NCBI GenBank assembly: GCA_013368325.1
Contig: JAACJK010000168.1
Coordinates: 372,001 to 436,000 of the forward strand
Source of the DNA: Ephemerocybe angulata
Lineage: Eukaryota; Basidiomycota; Agaricomycetes; Agaricales; Psathyrellaceae
Reading direction: 5' to 3'
DNA: 64,000 nt
Shown here: positions 21,842 through 32,874 of the stretch, in pieces
Numbering within the stretch: position 1 is the stretch's first letter
How the letters are laid out: every line of letters starts with the position of its first letter
Position numbers and translations under genes: made by a program
Notes under the pieces: model-generated
What the model was told of the DNA's origin: nothing
The model's database searches: none
The model's input: only the letters and a program-made list of their open reading frames with translations

Positions 21842-24800
21842 TCATACTTGGCCCGGTTTACCGTCCTTCTCCCCAAGATTTCTTAGAGGGACATCTTCGA
21901 CAACAACCAAGTCACCCGCTGTCTCGTCGTCCTCTTGACTTTCTGACTCAACGCCCGTAACCTTGGACGCGTCGAACATCATTGTCGACACAATCTCTCC
22001 CACTCGAGTTGTTTCGTGACCCCCGCGAGTGGCAATTTTCTTAACATTGATAAGGAGGTTCGCGACGAGAATGGGCACAGCACAGCGGTCCAACCTGGTA
22101 GTTTGACAATCATGTCATGTGAGTAGCTGAGGCTGAGGGGTAAATAGGCTAGAAAAGCGTACGTGTTGACGATTCCGTATTGAACGACCTCGGTCTATCG
22201 TCCCAATGACAGTCAGTATTGGTCACTCGTCACGAATGGAACCGAGAAGACGCACTGAGATTTTTGGACTTAGAATAATCGAGTTTGCCAAACGAATGAC
22301 TGTTTGCAAACGACATGAGTTTCCCTTGAATAGTAAGTGGAGTGCAGGGAGACCTACGTATGGTGCCGATATAGTAGACGCCTCCATCACGACGAATCAC
22401 TTTGATCAGCGAGCCTTCTTGCCTACGATATCGAATGGCGAGTGTAGCGATGCTTAACGCCGCAGTAACTGGCAGTGGTGTGAGCTCCAGACCCGAAGCG
22501 AATACTGTGATAGCACTTACTCGCAGTTCTCGACAGCACGACATAGTTGTAGACAGAGCTCATATACTTGAAGTCATTGATGGGTTCAAATGCGCAAACA
22601 TATCTAAGCTCCTTCTCGATGTCAATCAGCGGGACCGATTCAGCTGTAGCCGCGAATATTGTTATCAATGCCTGGAGACTGCTTGCATGGTTCGGTGGCA
22701 CATACTGATTATGATTGTCTTGATCATCAAGCTCAAAGTTACTGCTGTATACGACTTTGGGAAGGCAAGGCGTAAGCTACTGGATGTTGACTGAATATAT
22801 GGGTAACGTACCACGAATAAGGCAATGAAAATGACGGAATAGCGACGCCTTGTCCCAAGCAGTGCGTAGAGGCAAAGTAGCAGGGCAGCTAGGATCACTT
22901 TTTAGCGCTGTCCTGACTAGCACAGTTGGGAAACGGGATATATACCTTCGGTGGCATTCGTTCGAATGAAGCTTGAAGCTTGAGATAGAATGCCGCATGA
23001 GAGTTACGCCGCTTTGAACTGCAGGGGCGCTACTCACCCTGGACAATCCACTGGAATGCCCGACATGTCTATATACGTAGATATCGCGAAAAATAGTTCG
23101 CGTTTAAGTCCCAGAGTTTGCTGGTGCTCGTACCTTCAAGCTGAGGTCATAGCCTGCGGGATAGCCCACTAGAATAGGGTAAGTATTGAAGCCAGCTCCC
23201 CATGTCTAGTGACTGAGGCTCACATATGGAGTTGAATGCGAAGTCAACGAACGGCAAGTATCGGATGATGAGGAACAGTATCTTTCCTGACTTCCAACTT
23301 TGCGACCAGATCTCCGAGACCTGTAGGGTATGGATATTTTTCTGTGAGCTATAAGCAACCTCGACTAAGCGGATGTACATCAGGAAAAGGCCAGACGCGT
23401 GGGGAGCGTGGGGCCCGTGGCAGGCGCGTCTGATCGTGGAGGGAACACCGCCACGCCTGCCCACGCCATCAATTCGCTGCCCACGCTCGGCGATCACACC
23501 ACGGCGTCCACGCCTCCACGGAGGAGAACATGGAAATATAGTCTGCTACAGTACAGAAAGGGTAGACTCCTATTCTCTTGGACTATTTGGAGTATATACA
23601 GGTCCTGGCTGTTCTATAATGTTCACTTTTTGAGGAAACCACAGCAGACCTAATGAGAAACATGTCTGTTTTGTGCGTTTGTGAGTGTAATCCAGTTCCT
23701 AAACATTCATTTACAGGGACATGGACAGGTTAATAAGAGTTGTGTACTTTAATTTAACGGTGGGTACGCCAGAAAGTGATTGCCAAAGAGATGTCGAGCC
23801 TCGAAGCCCGATTTCGCGCGAATACCACAAGTTCGTTCGAACTCCGATTGGTAATCCGCGCACACGTGACGGAATCAAATTTCCGGGTGCGCGCGGACAT
23901 CTCTGGCTTGTCCCCAACCATCATCATCGTCGCTCCCCACCCCCGTTCTCCTTTCCCCCTTGTGTAGTCACAACGCTGGATGGTTTATGCCATCTGTAAG
24001 TGCTTCCTACCTTTCTTTTCTTTATACCGTTGCTTATCGTCGAAATCTAGCCCGCCATCCAAGTCGATCTTGATTGCCATGGGATGGGTACGTTATCTGT
24101 GGGTTATCGACGCGTTCAAAGGCCATCATCCGCTAATTCTCCCTCTTCAAGTCTTCGATCGAAGACTGTAGCGATACTACCGCAAGCCTTCCTTCCCTCA
24201 CTACGTGTACACTGACGCGATCCAGCCATTGGCAAGACCCCGAAGGTCAGTGCCGTTTTTGTGCCCCTTGACTATCTTCTGACTTTCTCCATGCCTCACG
24301 GTTGCCTCGAACCCCCTCGGCCTTTGTCTGTGTCACCTCGCTATTCCCCTCTGTCCCAAAATGGCGTCTCCCTGGACCTGGTATGTCTATTATCACGCTG
24401 TAGCGATTACCTTGCTGACCCGACATCTCTCGTAGAATCTCCGAGTTATGGCTAGTAAATGCCGCGATCCGACCGACTGTTCATCTATATCGTTCGGCGT
24501 TGACGCTCACAAGAAGGTGGTTTGGTTGGTAATTGTAGATAGCACATTCAGGATGTTTCGATGTATTACTGTAGTAGTTAGACTCTGAATATAACAAATT
24601 TACCATGTCATCAATGAATATGAGTGAATAGCGACCGAAAAACGGATTGTGAATTGGCGTGGGCGACCGTGGAGAGGTGTGGTGGGTAGCGTGGAAGGCG
24701 TGGTGAGCGCCGTGGGGGCATCGTGGAGAGCGTGGCCCACGCTGCCCACGGCGAAGCGTGGTGCCACGTTCCATCGTGATCAACGCTATTCCTCGTGGGC

Positions 24801-25190
24801 CCACGGTGATCGTGGACGCGTGATGGCCGTGACCCACGGCTCCCACGCGTCTGGCCTTTTCCTGATGTAGCGTACCTCGTCATCAAAGGTAGTAAGAAAG
24901 CTGTACATCTGGATGAGGCGGCAAGGATCAGCCGCCAGCGCTATGTGGAGTACAGTCTAGATGACTAACGTATGCGGAATATCCCGCCGCTGTAATCTCG
25001 TGGGTTAGTAAAATACCAGAATACCAACCCTAGGAGACTTCACACTTACCGACGATATCCTGGAACAGGTAAGGCAACAAAGGATCAACCAGTCTGTGCT
25101 CCGAATTTAATGGAAGCTAACCTCTTGGACATGCCAAACACGAATAATATTCACGATTTCGGGAGGAAGAGTTTCACTGTCGTCACTCAT
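21842..25190 (-). CDS. DUF6533-domain membrane protein (copy B) with a transposon in an intron
   Basis: Exon 1 (25122-25190) encodes MSDDSETLPPEIVNIIRVWH. It joins in phase to a 10-nt micro-exon (25050-25059), then 24970-24989, then 24876-24908 (MYSFLTTFDDE). After a 1,555-nt intron, exon 23224-23320 gives VSEIWSQSWKSGKILFLIIR. That intron contains a 1,490-bp TIR element; without it the intron is 63 nt. Later blocks are VILAALLLCLYALLGTRRRY (about 22,900-22,840), KELRYVCAFEP (about 22,600) and IRYRRQEGSLIKVIRRDGG (about 22,390). The last exon ends at 21842 with VPILVANLLINVKK and an acidic tail. Middle exon borders are partly unresolved. Multi-pass membrane protein of unknown function, paralogous to copies A and C. 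Confidence 0.7.
23378..24867. mobile_element. 1,490-bp non-autonomous TIR element inside an intron
   Basis: The ends begin CATCAGGAAAAGGCCAGACG and match in inverted orientation over 26 bp. TA flanks both sides (23376-23377 and 24868-24869). Subterminal regions of roughly 150-200 bp at both ends are packed with CGTGG/CCACG motifs, like transposase-binding repeats. The centre (about 23,650-24,640) has no transposase frame. It contains short open stretches and GT-AG-like signals that could be captured gene fragments. The element sits in an intron of DUF6533 gene B and leaves its splice sites intact. Confidence 0.85.
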
Positions 25191-26385
25191 TTTTAGGGTT
25201 TAGAGAGGCAGTAGGCTTTCAGTAGGCTGCCTTGCTATGGCTTCAACATCGCATCCTTATATTCTGCCTTAGATTCCGTAATCTGCAGGGCAATCTTACT
25301 CCGCAACCTCACCAAGTTGTCGTCGATCAAAACGGAATTAAGGAAACGGTGTAAGGACGGCGATACTAAGATTAATCTGGAAATATGAGTACATTGACTG
25401 GTGCATCAGGATGATGGCTCTTGTAATGTTCCAGGGGAGGAGAAAGGACCTTAGGACCTAGTCGATCAGTGGCCCCGGCACACAGTTGGAATACCAACGG
25501 CAGAATCGTAAATGTCGCCTGTCAATGTGTTAACGCCTAGGGTTAAAGTTGAATCTCATTGTCGGAGAGACACAGGATACTGTGGTGAGTGGAATATAAT
25601 TGGATATGCTGGAAGAACCCGTAGGCAGGCATAGTGGACCAACTGGGTATAATCCTCGAGCTTAGGACAGGTATGATTGTTGCTTACCTACCAGGCACTC
25701 CCCTTGGCATCGTTATACTCTCCAAATCATGTTTCAGAAAGAATTGTTACGTACTACTTAATAAAGGCCAAGACCTGCGTAACGCGTTCCTTTCTAGCCG
25801 AAGATCGGTTAGAACATGGCCCTGCACATTGTCACTTCGCAAGAGTCGTGGGCAGGCACGTCGGCGGCGGTGGACGCACCCGCCTGGGAAGAGTTGGGGG
25901 AGAGCAGTCAGCCTACTCAGGGTCCTCCCTGCGTGTGGTGCTTACTCCAAGGCATTTCGATAGCGTGCAACAAGTGAGCTCACGGGTCTCTGGATGGGCT
26001 GATGGATGTCTTCTGGTGGCTATGAGAGAGTGTTGGGTGCCTAGGCACTCTAACCCAACGCGGAGTAGATAGAAGTCGCCAGCAAGTATATAACAAGTGG
26101 GAAGATCAGTTCTCGCTCAGGACCGCACTTTTCCCATCCCCGAAAGCTTGATCAAACTTGCTTCAATAGGTATGTAGCGCAAATCCCTCACTCCGCCGGG
26201 CGCTTAGTGGAGGACGTTCATCACAGACGGACACCTGTGAGCGATCATTGCGGCGCTGACGAAATCGAGCCCCACTGACATCTGAGAGAAGATATCTACG
26301 AAGGAAATGCCCATAGGTACTATCGTACACAGGGTCAGACATAGGGAAGGCAGACTGTGCACAAATAAACAATTGTGATTTCTGG
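25191..26385. other. Stretch with no supportable gene
   Basis: This lies upstream of DUF6533 gene B. Short frames only. The 25,677-26,072 frame has no recognisable feature. Confidence 0.4.
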
Positions 26386-26532
26386 CAGCGCCAGCGGGCG
26401 TTCAAGCTGTAGTAAGCCCACTCCCTCCCGCAGCGACACTTCCAGTTTTCGTAATCAACCCTCTTCCCGTTTCCCCACTCGCCCTACTCACACCGCCTGC
26501 CGTCGTTCCCCCAGCAGCCGTCGATCCGGTGA
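26386..26532 (-). pseudogene. Truncated copy of the Ser/Thr-rich part of the 27.65-kb GPI protein gene
   Basis: About 150 bp match 27,822-27,970 in the same orientation, for example actcacaccgcctgccgtcg against actcacaccgattgccgtcg, followed by gccgtcgatccg in both. The match ends exactly where a dispersed repeat begins (agtttaagcgcccat at 26,532). It is therefore a gene fragment fused to a repeat, without a start or a signal peptide. Confidence 0.6.
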
Positions 26533-27590
26533 GTTTAAGCGCCCATGGCCCCATCGTGTCTATTTGTCATTTGTTTGGACGAGATTTGCCAGATATTTGG
26601 AAGGTGTTTGGCAGCAGCAACTGCAAGGCCGGCAGGTTCACTTTCTTCGTTGCCGACTTCGATGTCGACGTTGAGTTTTGACGCTCTATCCTCCCTCTCA
26701 CCTCTTTCACCTTCAAAAGGTCTCAACTCACAGGAACACCGATCCTGACAGACACCTCCTGCACAGTTGTTGTTCGCCGACACACACTGGCACTGCCATA
26801 TCGTCCGGTGGCCGCGAGTAAGCATGATTATAATCTCTGTAGGGTCTTCATCTATACTTACCAATGCTCTCAAAACTGATATTCTGCATAGTAACGAAGA
26901 TAAATCCCTAAGATCGCGCCCGTAAACTCGCTTTGCCATCCTCCTCCTGCACATCTCCCACCCGGACTCGATAGCTCAAGAGCTTAAATCCGACGCGGAA
27001 GAGCGCGATTCCCCTGTACTGTGTGCCTACTCATGACCGAGTTCGAGTATCGGGTTGGGAAGTACTGGAAAACCTCGCAGTGATGACCTAGCAGGCTCGA
27101 ACGCTAGCATTCTGCTGGATCATCCCATTTCCAACTCAAGGCTATTCTCGGGGCGCGAACTCGCGTACCACTACGATAGCGGCCTCCGAAAGCACTGGGT
27201 TTTATCTGCCCCCCGAGAGGTTACCCGAATTCGTCATCCCTCACCATCCCGCCTCTGCTGTACACGCCCCGAAACGCGCTGGGATGAACTGTACCGACCC
27301 CTCCGCCGAGTCCCACCTCCTCCCTCAATCCGGACGTCGCAACCAAGCATGGACCTCGATCGACATATCGACCTGCAGCAGGAGACTGGATACCTGGAGG
27401 AAGCCCAGGCGGTATCCCTCCGCATCGAAGTGGGAGCGGGATGGCGATGAGGAAAAGGAAGGGCGACGAGGGGCGAGAAGGCACCCTTGGTTCCCGAACC
27501 GGAGAACGCTCCCAGCCTCGCAACGGTTCGCTTAGACCGAGACTCAATGGTGAAGAGGTGATCGAGACCGCACTAGGTCCATTCGCTCCA
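26532..27590. repeat. Dispersed repeat, copy 1
   Basis: Shared blocks with 29,548-30,180 are agtttaagcgcccat, gtgtttggcagcagc, gttcgccgacacac, ctctgtagg(g/a)tcttc, and a block near 27,520 (gcttagaccgagactc) matching 30,139 (gcttagattgagactc). The copies are strongly diverged and have no intact coding region. Confidence 0.5.
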
Positions 27591-27650
27591 TTGGTCAGAT
27601 ATGGGTCCAGGCAAGATAGATTGTGCATGGATAAGTGGGACTTCTCCGAT

Positions 27651-28686
27651 CTAAGCTACTATGGCAGAAATAACAATGGCCAAAGTAACACTTCCAAAGT
27701 TGGACCATGAAGCGGACCTCGATGCAGAGCCTTGCAGCCCTCCACCAGCAATGGCTGGGGTGGTGCTTGTACCGGTACCGGTCGTAGTAGGAGTACGCGA
27801 CGCAGAGAGACCTCCGGTGGCAGCGCTAGTGGGCGTCGAGAATGTAGGAAGCCCACCCCCTCCCGCAACGACGCTCGCAGTGGTCGTGGCTGATCCCCCT
27901 GCCGCCACCCCACTCGTCGTCCCGCTACTCACACCGATTGCCGTCGTTCCCCCAGACGCCGTCGATCCGCCGAGAATATACCCAGCCGCTGCACAGTTAG
28001 CAAAGAACTCTATTGGCCACGGAAAGTGAAAGGTGGACGTCAGATATAGCCTTCCACTATGATAGTGAGACACCTTGGGGGAAACTGCTCACGTTTCTCC
28101 TCGGCATCAGCCTGCTGAGCAAGCTCGTACGCCCCTCCGCTTGCTGTACCACCGACGGCACCAACTGCTGCCTCATTACCCTGAGCCGCCGTAATCGTGC
28201 ACGTAAAGCAGTCGTGCAGGAGGTTGTAGTTGGCGAGGGTGCAGGCACATTGGTCGGGGTTGGCGGCAGATTCACAAGCCTACGTATTGTCGATATCCGG
28301 CACGGCGATAGAGAGTGGACAGGAAGTGGGGTGGAGTGAATGTGGATTGGTGTACGGAGTAGGGCGTCAGCTACTTGTGGTATACCATTGACGAAGCGAC
28401 GCGGTGGTAAGTCCCGATCGAGAATCTCACCGTGAATGTCGCTGTAGCCTTGTTGCAGAAGGAATCACACTAAAAAGTTGTGAGTTCGACCCTTATTGGA
28501 TATGCTGGATGAATATGACGCACCTCACCACGGCGCGAGAGCGACTCCGTGTTCGATCTTGACATCAGGACCATGCCCGAAACCGCTGTGGGGTATTAAT
28601 GTAAAGAACACTCTGGATCGGAGAATGGGGGTCAACGTACCATGTAAGACATAGAAAAGGAAAGCGGATGAGTATGCAGTTCGCAT
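27651..28686 (-). CDS. Cys-rich, Ser/Thr-rich GPI-anchored-type surface protein
   Basis: Five exons join in phase: 28641-28686, 28524-28585, 28431-28469, 28093-28279 and 27651-28009, giving 230 residues. The N-terminus (MRTAYSSAFLFYVLHAVSG) is a plausible signal peptide. RR follows near residue 34 and could be a processing site. The core has spaced cysteines in CDSFCNK, ACESA, QCACTL, HDCFTC and later ANCAAAGY, loosely like CFEM-type modules, although the spacing does not fit that family exactly. The C-terminal half is low-complexity Gly/Ser/Thr/Ala. It ends in a hydrophobic tail, SVTLAIVISAIVA, as in GPI-anchored proteins. The predicted location is the cell surface or wall. A TATA-like box is about 97 nt upstream. 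Confidence 0.75.
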
Positions 28687-28782
28687 TCTGGGAGGTTTCG
28701 AGGGCGTAAGTAGTCGTGAAAGGATCTTGAGTGGGATCAAAGTGTGTTGAATCCCGACACACAAAGTCTTACAGAGCTCGCT

Positions 28783-28790
28783 GTATATAA
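28783..28790 (-). promoter_or_regulatory. TATA-like box of the GPI-protein gene
   Basis: The minus strand reads TTATATAC about 97-104 nt upstream of the start codon at 28686. Confidence 0.4.
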
Positions 28791-31470
28791 GTATGTGCGA
28801 TGGACAGGGGTTGGTAAGAGCATGGGGGTAAGTGTGATAGATTGACGGAGTGGCACTGGCACCCAGGCACCCTGCTTCCGGCTATGACAGAGAGTGGCTG
28901 CACCCTCTGCTGCACCCAGTCGTAGCCACGTTCGTGTTACTTATCAAAGACGACGACAAGTAAACCTGAGGCCTTCCAGGGGGGAATTCCTATTGTCAGC
29001 ATCTGACTGAAAACGGGGGATTTTAAACCGTTACGTAGATGGACCGCATGGCGCATGGAAGTTTAAGGCACGGCACTAGAGCCCCCGCCCTCCAGGAGAC
29101 GGAGCATTAAGGTCCAGGTCCATACACCTATCCTCCGATGAGCGCCCTCAAGCATCTGTGAGTCACGAGGCGCCGATTCTTGGTCCTTGCGAACCAGCTC
29201 CTTCCGTAATTCGATAATCTTGCCCCTTGTTCACCCTTGAGCCCCTAGATGTGTATCATCAACGTGCTTCGCCGTCCTATATCCACGCCCATGTTCCTCC
29301 AGCTAACGGGTGAGTTTCAATAAGCAGAGCCCTGTGGTGTATTAGTTACGAGCGTGACACTGTCGCACAGCAACTAGACAGTGTACGTACCGGTACGGGC
29401 GGCTAATATTCCGTTTTTGAGCCATGCCAGTCCACCGACGCGCGCTACTTGTGGTGCCCGATGAGTCCAGTAGGACCCATGTCAATAACGAGTACCAAGC
29501 TTCGGTCTGATGCTCGCGGTCAGTGAGCGTCGAGGCTTTTAGTTTAAGCGCCCATCCTCACTGTTAGACAATGTTTGGCAGGTGTTTGGCAGCAGCTTCG
29601 AACTTTAAATTGTTGAAGGTTTCTTTCGACCACGATGTCGACATTGAGGTTTGACGCTCGATACTTCCCTTCTACCCACTTTACCCTCGGGGTTTAACCT
29701 GGATTTGACGAGGAGTCATAGGAATGCCGGTATTAAACTGACCAGCTCCTCCTGCAAAATTGACGTTCGCCGACACACTCTACAGGCGCGAGTAGCCAGG
29801 TTTAAATTGCGTTTACAAGCTCTGTAGGATCTTCCTTTATACCAGTGGCTCCCAAAGACTTATATACTACCATAGGAGGTCTATAAATACTGAAGGTCTC
29901 GACCGTTAAACTCGCTTTACGATGACTCCTAATAGTAGTAAAAGTCATGGCGATGCAGACATTGTTGGCTTCTCCGTCGTCCTCCTGCTCCTGCACATCC
30001 CACCACAACTCTCCGATACCACCGAGTTAATCTAGATACCCAAAGATCTCGACTGCCTTGTCGTCGGTGTACCGCGTGCCGACTCTCGCGCGGGTTCGAG
30101 ACCGCTCGTACCCCCGATTCGAAGACTTTGCAACCATTCGCTTAGATTGAGACTCGGTCGTGGATAGGTGATCGAGGTGTAGTGGGATGCAGAGGGGCTT
30201 AAGCAGGATGGCGAGATTGGGGAGGGTAAAGGGTCGTTCGAAGGGATGCAGAAGGGGGAGGATGGAGGCGATGGAGGCGAAGCGCTCGGCTTTGGGCGAT
30301 ACGACTGGAGGACAAGCAACTCAAACTCCAGGGGACTTCTGTCGACACGATAGGTACGAGACGGATATCCCTCGAACGGGGAGTTGAACCGTGATTAGAC
30401 GCCAGATGACTGGTTCTTCTCGACCTCAGATGGTTCTAATCATCCTCGTTGTCTTGCCCTCTCGAGTTCAAACTTCGCCTCGCGGGATCCTAGGACGATG
30501 CCTCCCTCCCTCTGGCTCACTCTACTGTGCACACTGACCTCGGACTCTCCGGCTGAATCGGGGTGGATCAAGGAGGCGTGTACCGACACTGAGATATGTT
30601 CCTTTCTAGTCGCCTCTCAATGTTCTGACATTGGGTACCATCTCAACTCGATAGTTCTTGTTGCTGATCCGTCCGCTTCCTCGTTTCCTGGAATCTGATA
30701 TCCTTCTCTCAATCCCGCTCGCTGTCAACTCTACTTGTCATGTGCCCGCATTCACACCCATGGTCGTTCCCGCTCGTTCATTCTTACACTGTAACTATGG
30801 TGTTTTCGTTCAAGCCAGAGTTCGCTAGAAAGGAATAACGGAGTGGCACGCACCGTCCACACGCTGATCTGCGATCGTAGGGTCTGGCAACCTCTACGGT
30901 CGTCCATGCACCTCGGCAGGGCCGACTTCACGATGGTACTTGGCTTTCCTCACGTACATCGTTCCTTGGAGGTGGTCGGTTGGGTTTGATGGTTAGCCTC
31001 ATTGTGCGCGTGTATATGGGCGCTCTGCGTCCTCATTCACTTTCCTGTGCGCTTTCATCGTATCGATCGGCGTTTATGGATTGCAAGGAACTCCCCACAC
31101 CTCTCGTGGTGCATCCAGGTCAGCCGATCACACGGACCGAGTTGTGGCAACCTTAGCCCATTTCGTCCTAATGCTCGATATAAAGTAAAGTCGGTTAAAT
31201 ATTTACTTCCGAGAGACAAATTCAATAGTACCCCCCGGGCACTATGCAAACGCTCTCCAACGACAGGATACGTGAATAGCGAAGAGAAAAGAAATAGATA
31301 AAACTCGACTTTTAGGGGGGCGTACCTCCAGCCCCGAAAGAAGCTAAATGCGTTCACAGCATAGGACTTAAGAACCTGTCACAGAACCATCAATTGTCAA
31401 AGTGAAATGAAAAAGGCCTGGCATAGGGATGTCTGGTATATTCGACCCGCCACGCAGGGCCTTATCCTAT
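28791..31470. other. Repeat-containing stretch with no supportable gene
   Basis: Apart from the dispersed repeat copy at 29.55-30.18 kb, I see only short frames without features. Confidence 0.4.
29548..30180. repeat. Dispersed repeat, copy 2
   Basis: Same orientation as copy 1 and offset by about 3.0 kb. It begins at agtttaagcgcccat and contains gtgtttggcagcagc and gttcgccgacacac. Some internal segments of copy 1 are missing here. Confidence 0.5.
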
Positions 31471-31477
31471 CCGAATA

Positions 31478-31487
31478 CTTATAAGAA
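31478..31487 (+). promoter_or_regulatory. TATA-like box of the 31.5-kb membrane protein
   Basis: CTTATAAGAA lies about 60-70 nt upstream of the start codon at 31547. Confidence 0.45.
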
Positions 31488-31546
31488 CATAGCCAGGACC
31501 CCCACATCAGTGGTCCACGCACCATAGCACCCTCCCCCACTATACG

Positions 31547-32389
31547 ATGGGCAGCACAGGCATTGTCAGAATCGTCCCAGGATTCAGCCCTGCGAACCGC
31601 GTCCTAATCTACCTCAATCTCCTGCTCGCTCCGACACAACTTTTCACCAGTTTTGACACTCAATGCCCCAGCAACATTGGCTTTATGGCGTACAACTTGT
31701 GGCAGCAGTATCTCTGGTTCAACACCGTCAAGACCCACCAGCTTCACGCCCTCTCCCTCGCCGTTGGGTATATGAACTTCATTTACGCCATCACCTACTT
31801 AGGCGGGATCTCCGCCGGAAACATGGTCATATTCTGGCTACAAGGCCTCGGCGTGGCTGGACTCATCACGCTCAACACGGTCACCGCATGGATCAGCGTG
31901 CAGACGAACCTCCCGGATGGAGATGGGCTGTACCAATTCTGGTTTTTTGGGTGGAGGGTACTCACGAAAGGGTGGAGGATATTCTTCATCTGTACACAGG
32001 CGACAGACACCCTGATTTCCCTAATCGTTGTCGTCAGCACGATTGCCGTGTTGGTTTCAATCTCTCGAGCACCTCGGTCACGCTGGATGAACTTGGGCAT
32101 GGACGAAGTGAGCGTGAGCTGGAGGTTTGGAGCGATAGCGGTAGGAACGGTGATAGTCTTGGTTATTGCGGGGCCGCTCATCGCGTGGACGGAGCTGATT
32201 GTAAAGAAGAATAACATTGTCTCAAGGACGGACATGGTTTCGGTCTATCTTTTCGTTGCGCAGGTGGTGGCAATGATCCTGCCAGCCTTGGGGGGCGTAG
32301 GGTGGGCGTGCTACTCCTATCTCATAGATCGTATATGTTCGTGTTCCGTGTCGCAGACCACAACCGACTTACCCATGGCCAAAGTTTAG
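31547..32389 (+). CDS. Intronless multi-pass membrane protein, family unknown
   Basis: A single open frame of 280 codons starts MGSTGIVRIVPGFSPANRVL. At least five hydrophobic segments are visible at about residues 66-87, 95-117, 150-172, 193-215 and 231-258. Short loops carry the motifs DGDGLYQFWFFGWR and ISRAPRSRW, and the C-terminal tail (RICSCSVSQTT) is Cys/Ser-rich. The fourth loop has a Lys-rich patch (IVKKNN). I recognise the style of a basidiomycete-specific membrane protein but no named family. The lack of introns in 843 bp is unusual beside its intron-rich neighbours. Confidence 0.8.
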   Translation: MGSTGIVRIVPGFSPANRVLIYLNLLLAPTQLFTSFDTQCPSNIGFMAYNLWQQYLWFNTVKTHQLHALSLAVGYMNFIYAITYLGGISAGNMVIFWLQGLGVAGLITLNTVTAWISVQTNLPDGDGLYQFWFFGWRVLTKGWRIFFICTQATDTLISLIVVVSTIAVLVSISRAPRSRWMNLGMDEVSVSWRFGAIAVGTVIVLVIAGPLIAWTELIVKKNNIVSRTDMVSVYLFVAQVVAMILPALGGVGWACYSYLIDRICSCSVSQTTTDLPMAKV

Positions 32390-32874
32390 CTATCTATGCA
32401 CGCGCAGTCATGTAGAAATCAAGTAGGACTGCTCTTTTTTGATGTTTGTGTCATTGTCGTTTTGGTAGCGCCATTGGGCCGGGCGCTCCTTATACCGCTG
32501 AGGTAGAAAATAGACTGTCTGTGGAAGAATATGATATGCCCATCCTGGAGTCAGCTATTTCAATAACGTTCAAGGGCTGGAACTTGCTCTTGTGTCGTTG
32601 CTCATTATTTCGAAGACCGTCAACGCAAAAAGTCGCGGATGATATTTGAAAATTGTGAAACGAGAGCCAGATTACCGCTATACGCTCGTTACGGCCCTCC
32701 ATCGCCATCCTGTTCTCTAGTGCGACAACAGCGGCAAAGAATTAGGATCCATGCTGTGCGCAGCCAAGCTCCTGCCATACATGAGTACCAAGTTTATAGC
32801 TCTATAGCTCTAGATAGAGATCCTAGGATTGAAATCGCTGGGGGCGAACGCGGTAACAGCCAAACGAACGAGCA

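Noticed and set aside
30498..30698. 66-codon frame with an N-terminal hydrophobic stretch
   Set aside because: The start resembles a signal peptide weakly, but there is no consistent exon chain and the surroundings are repeat-like.
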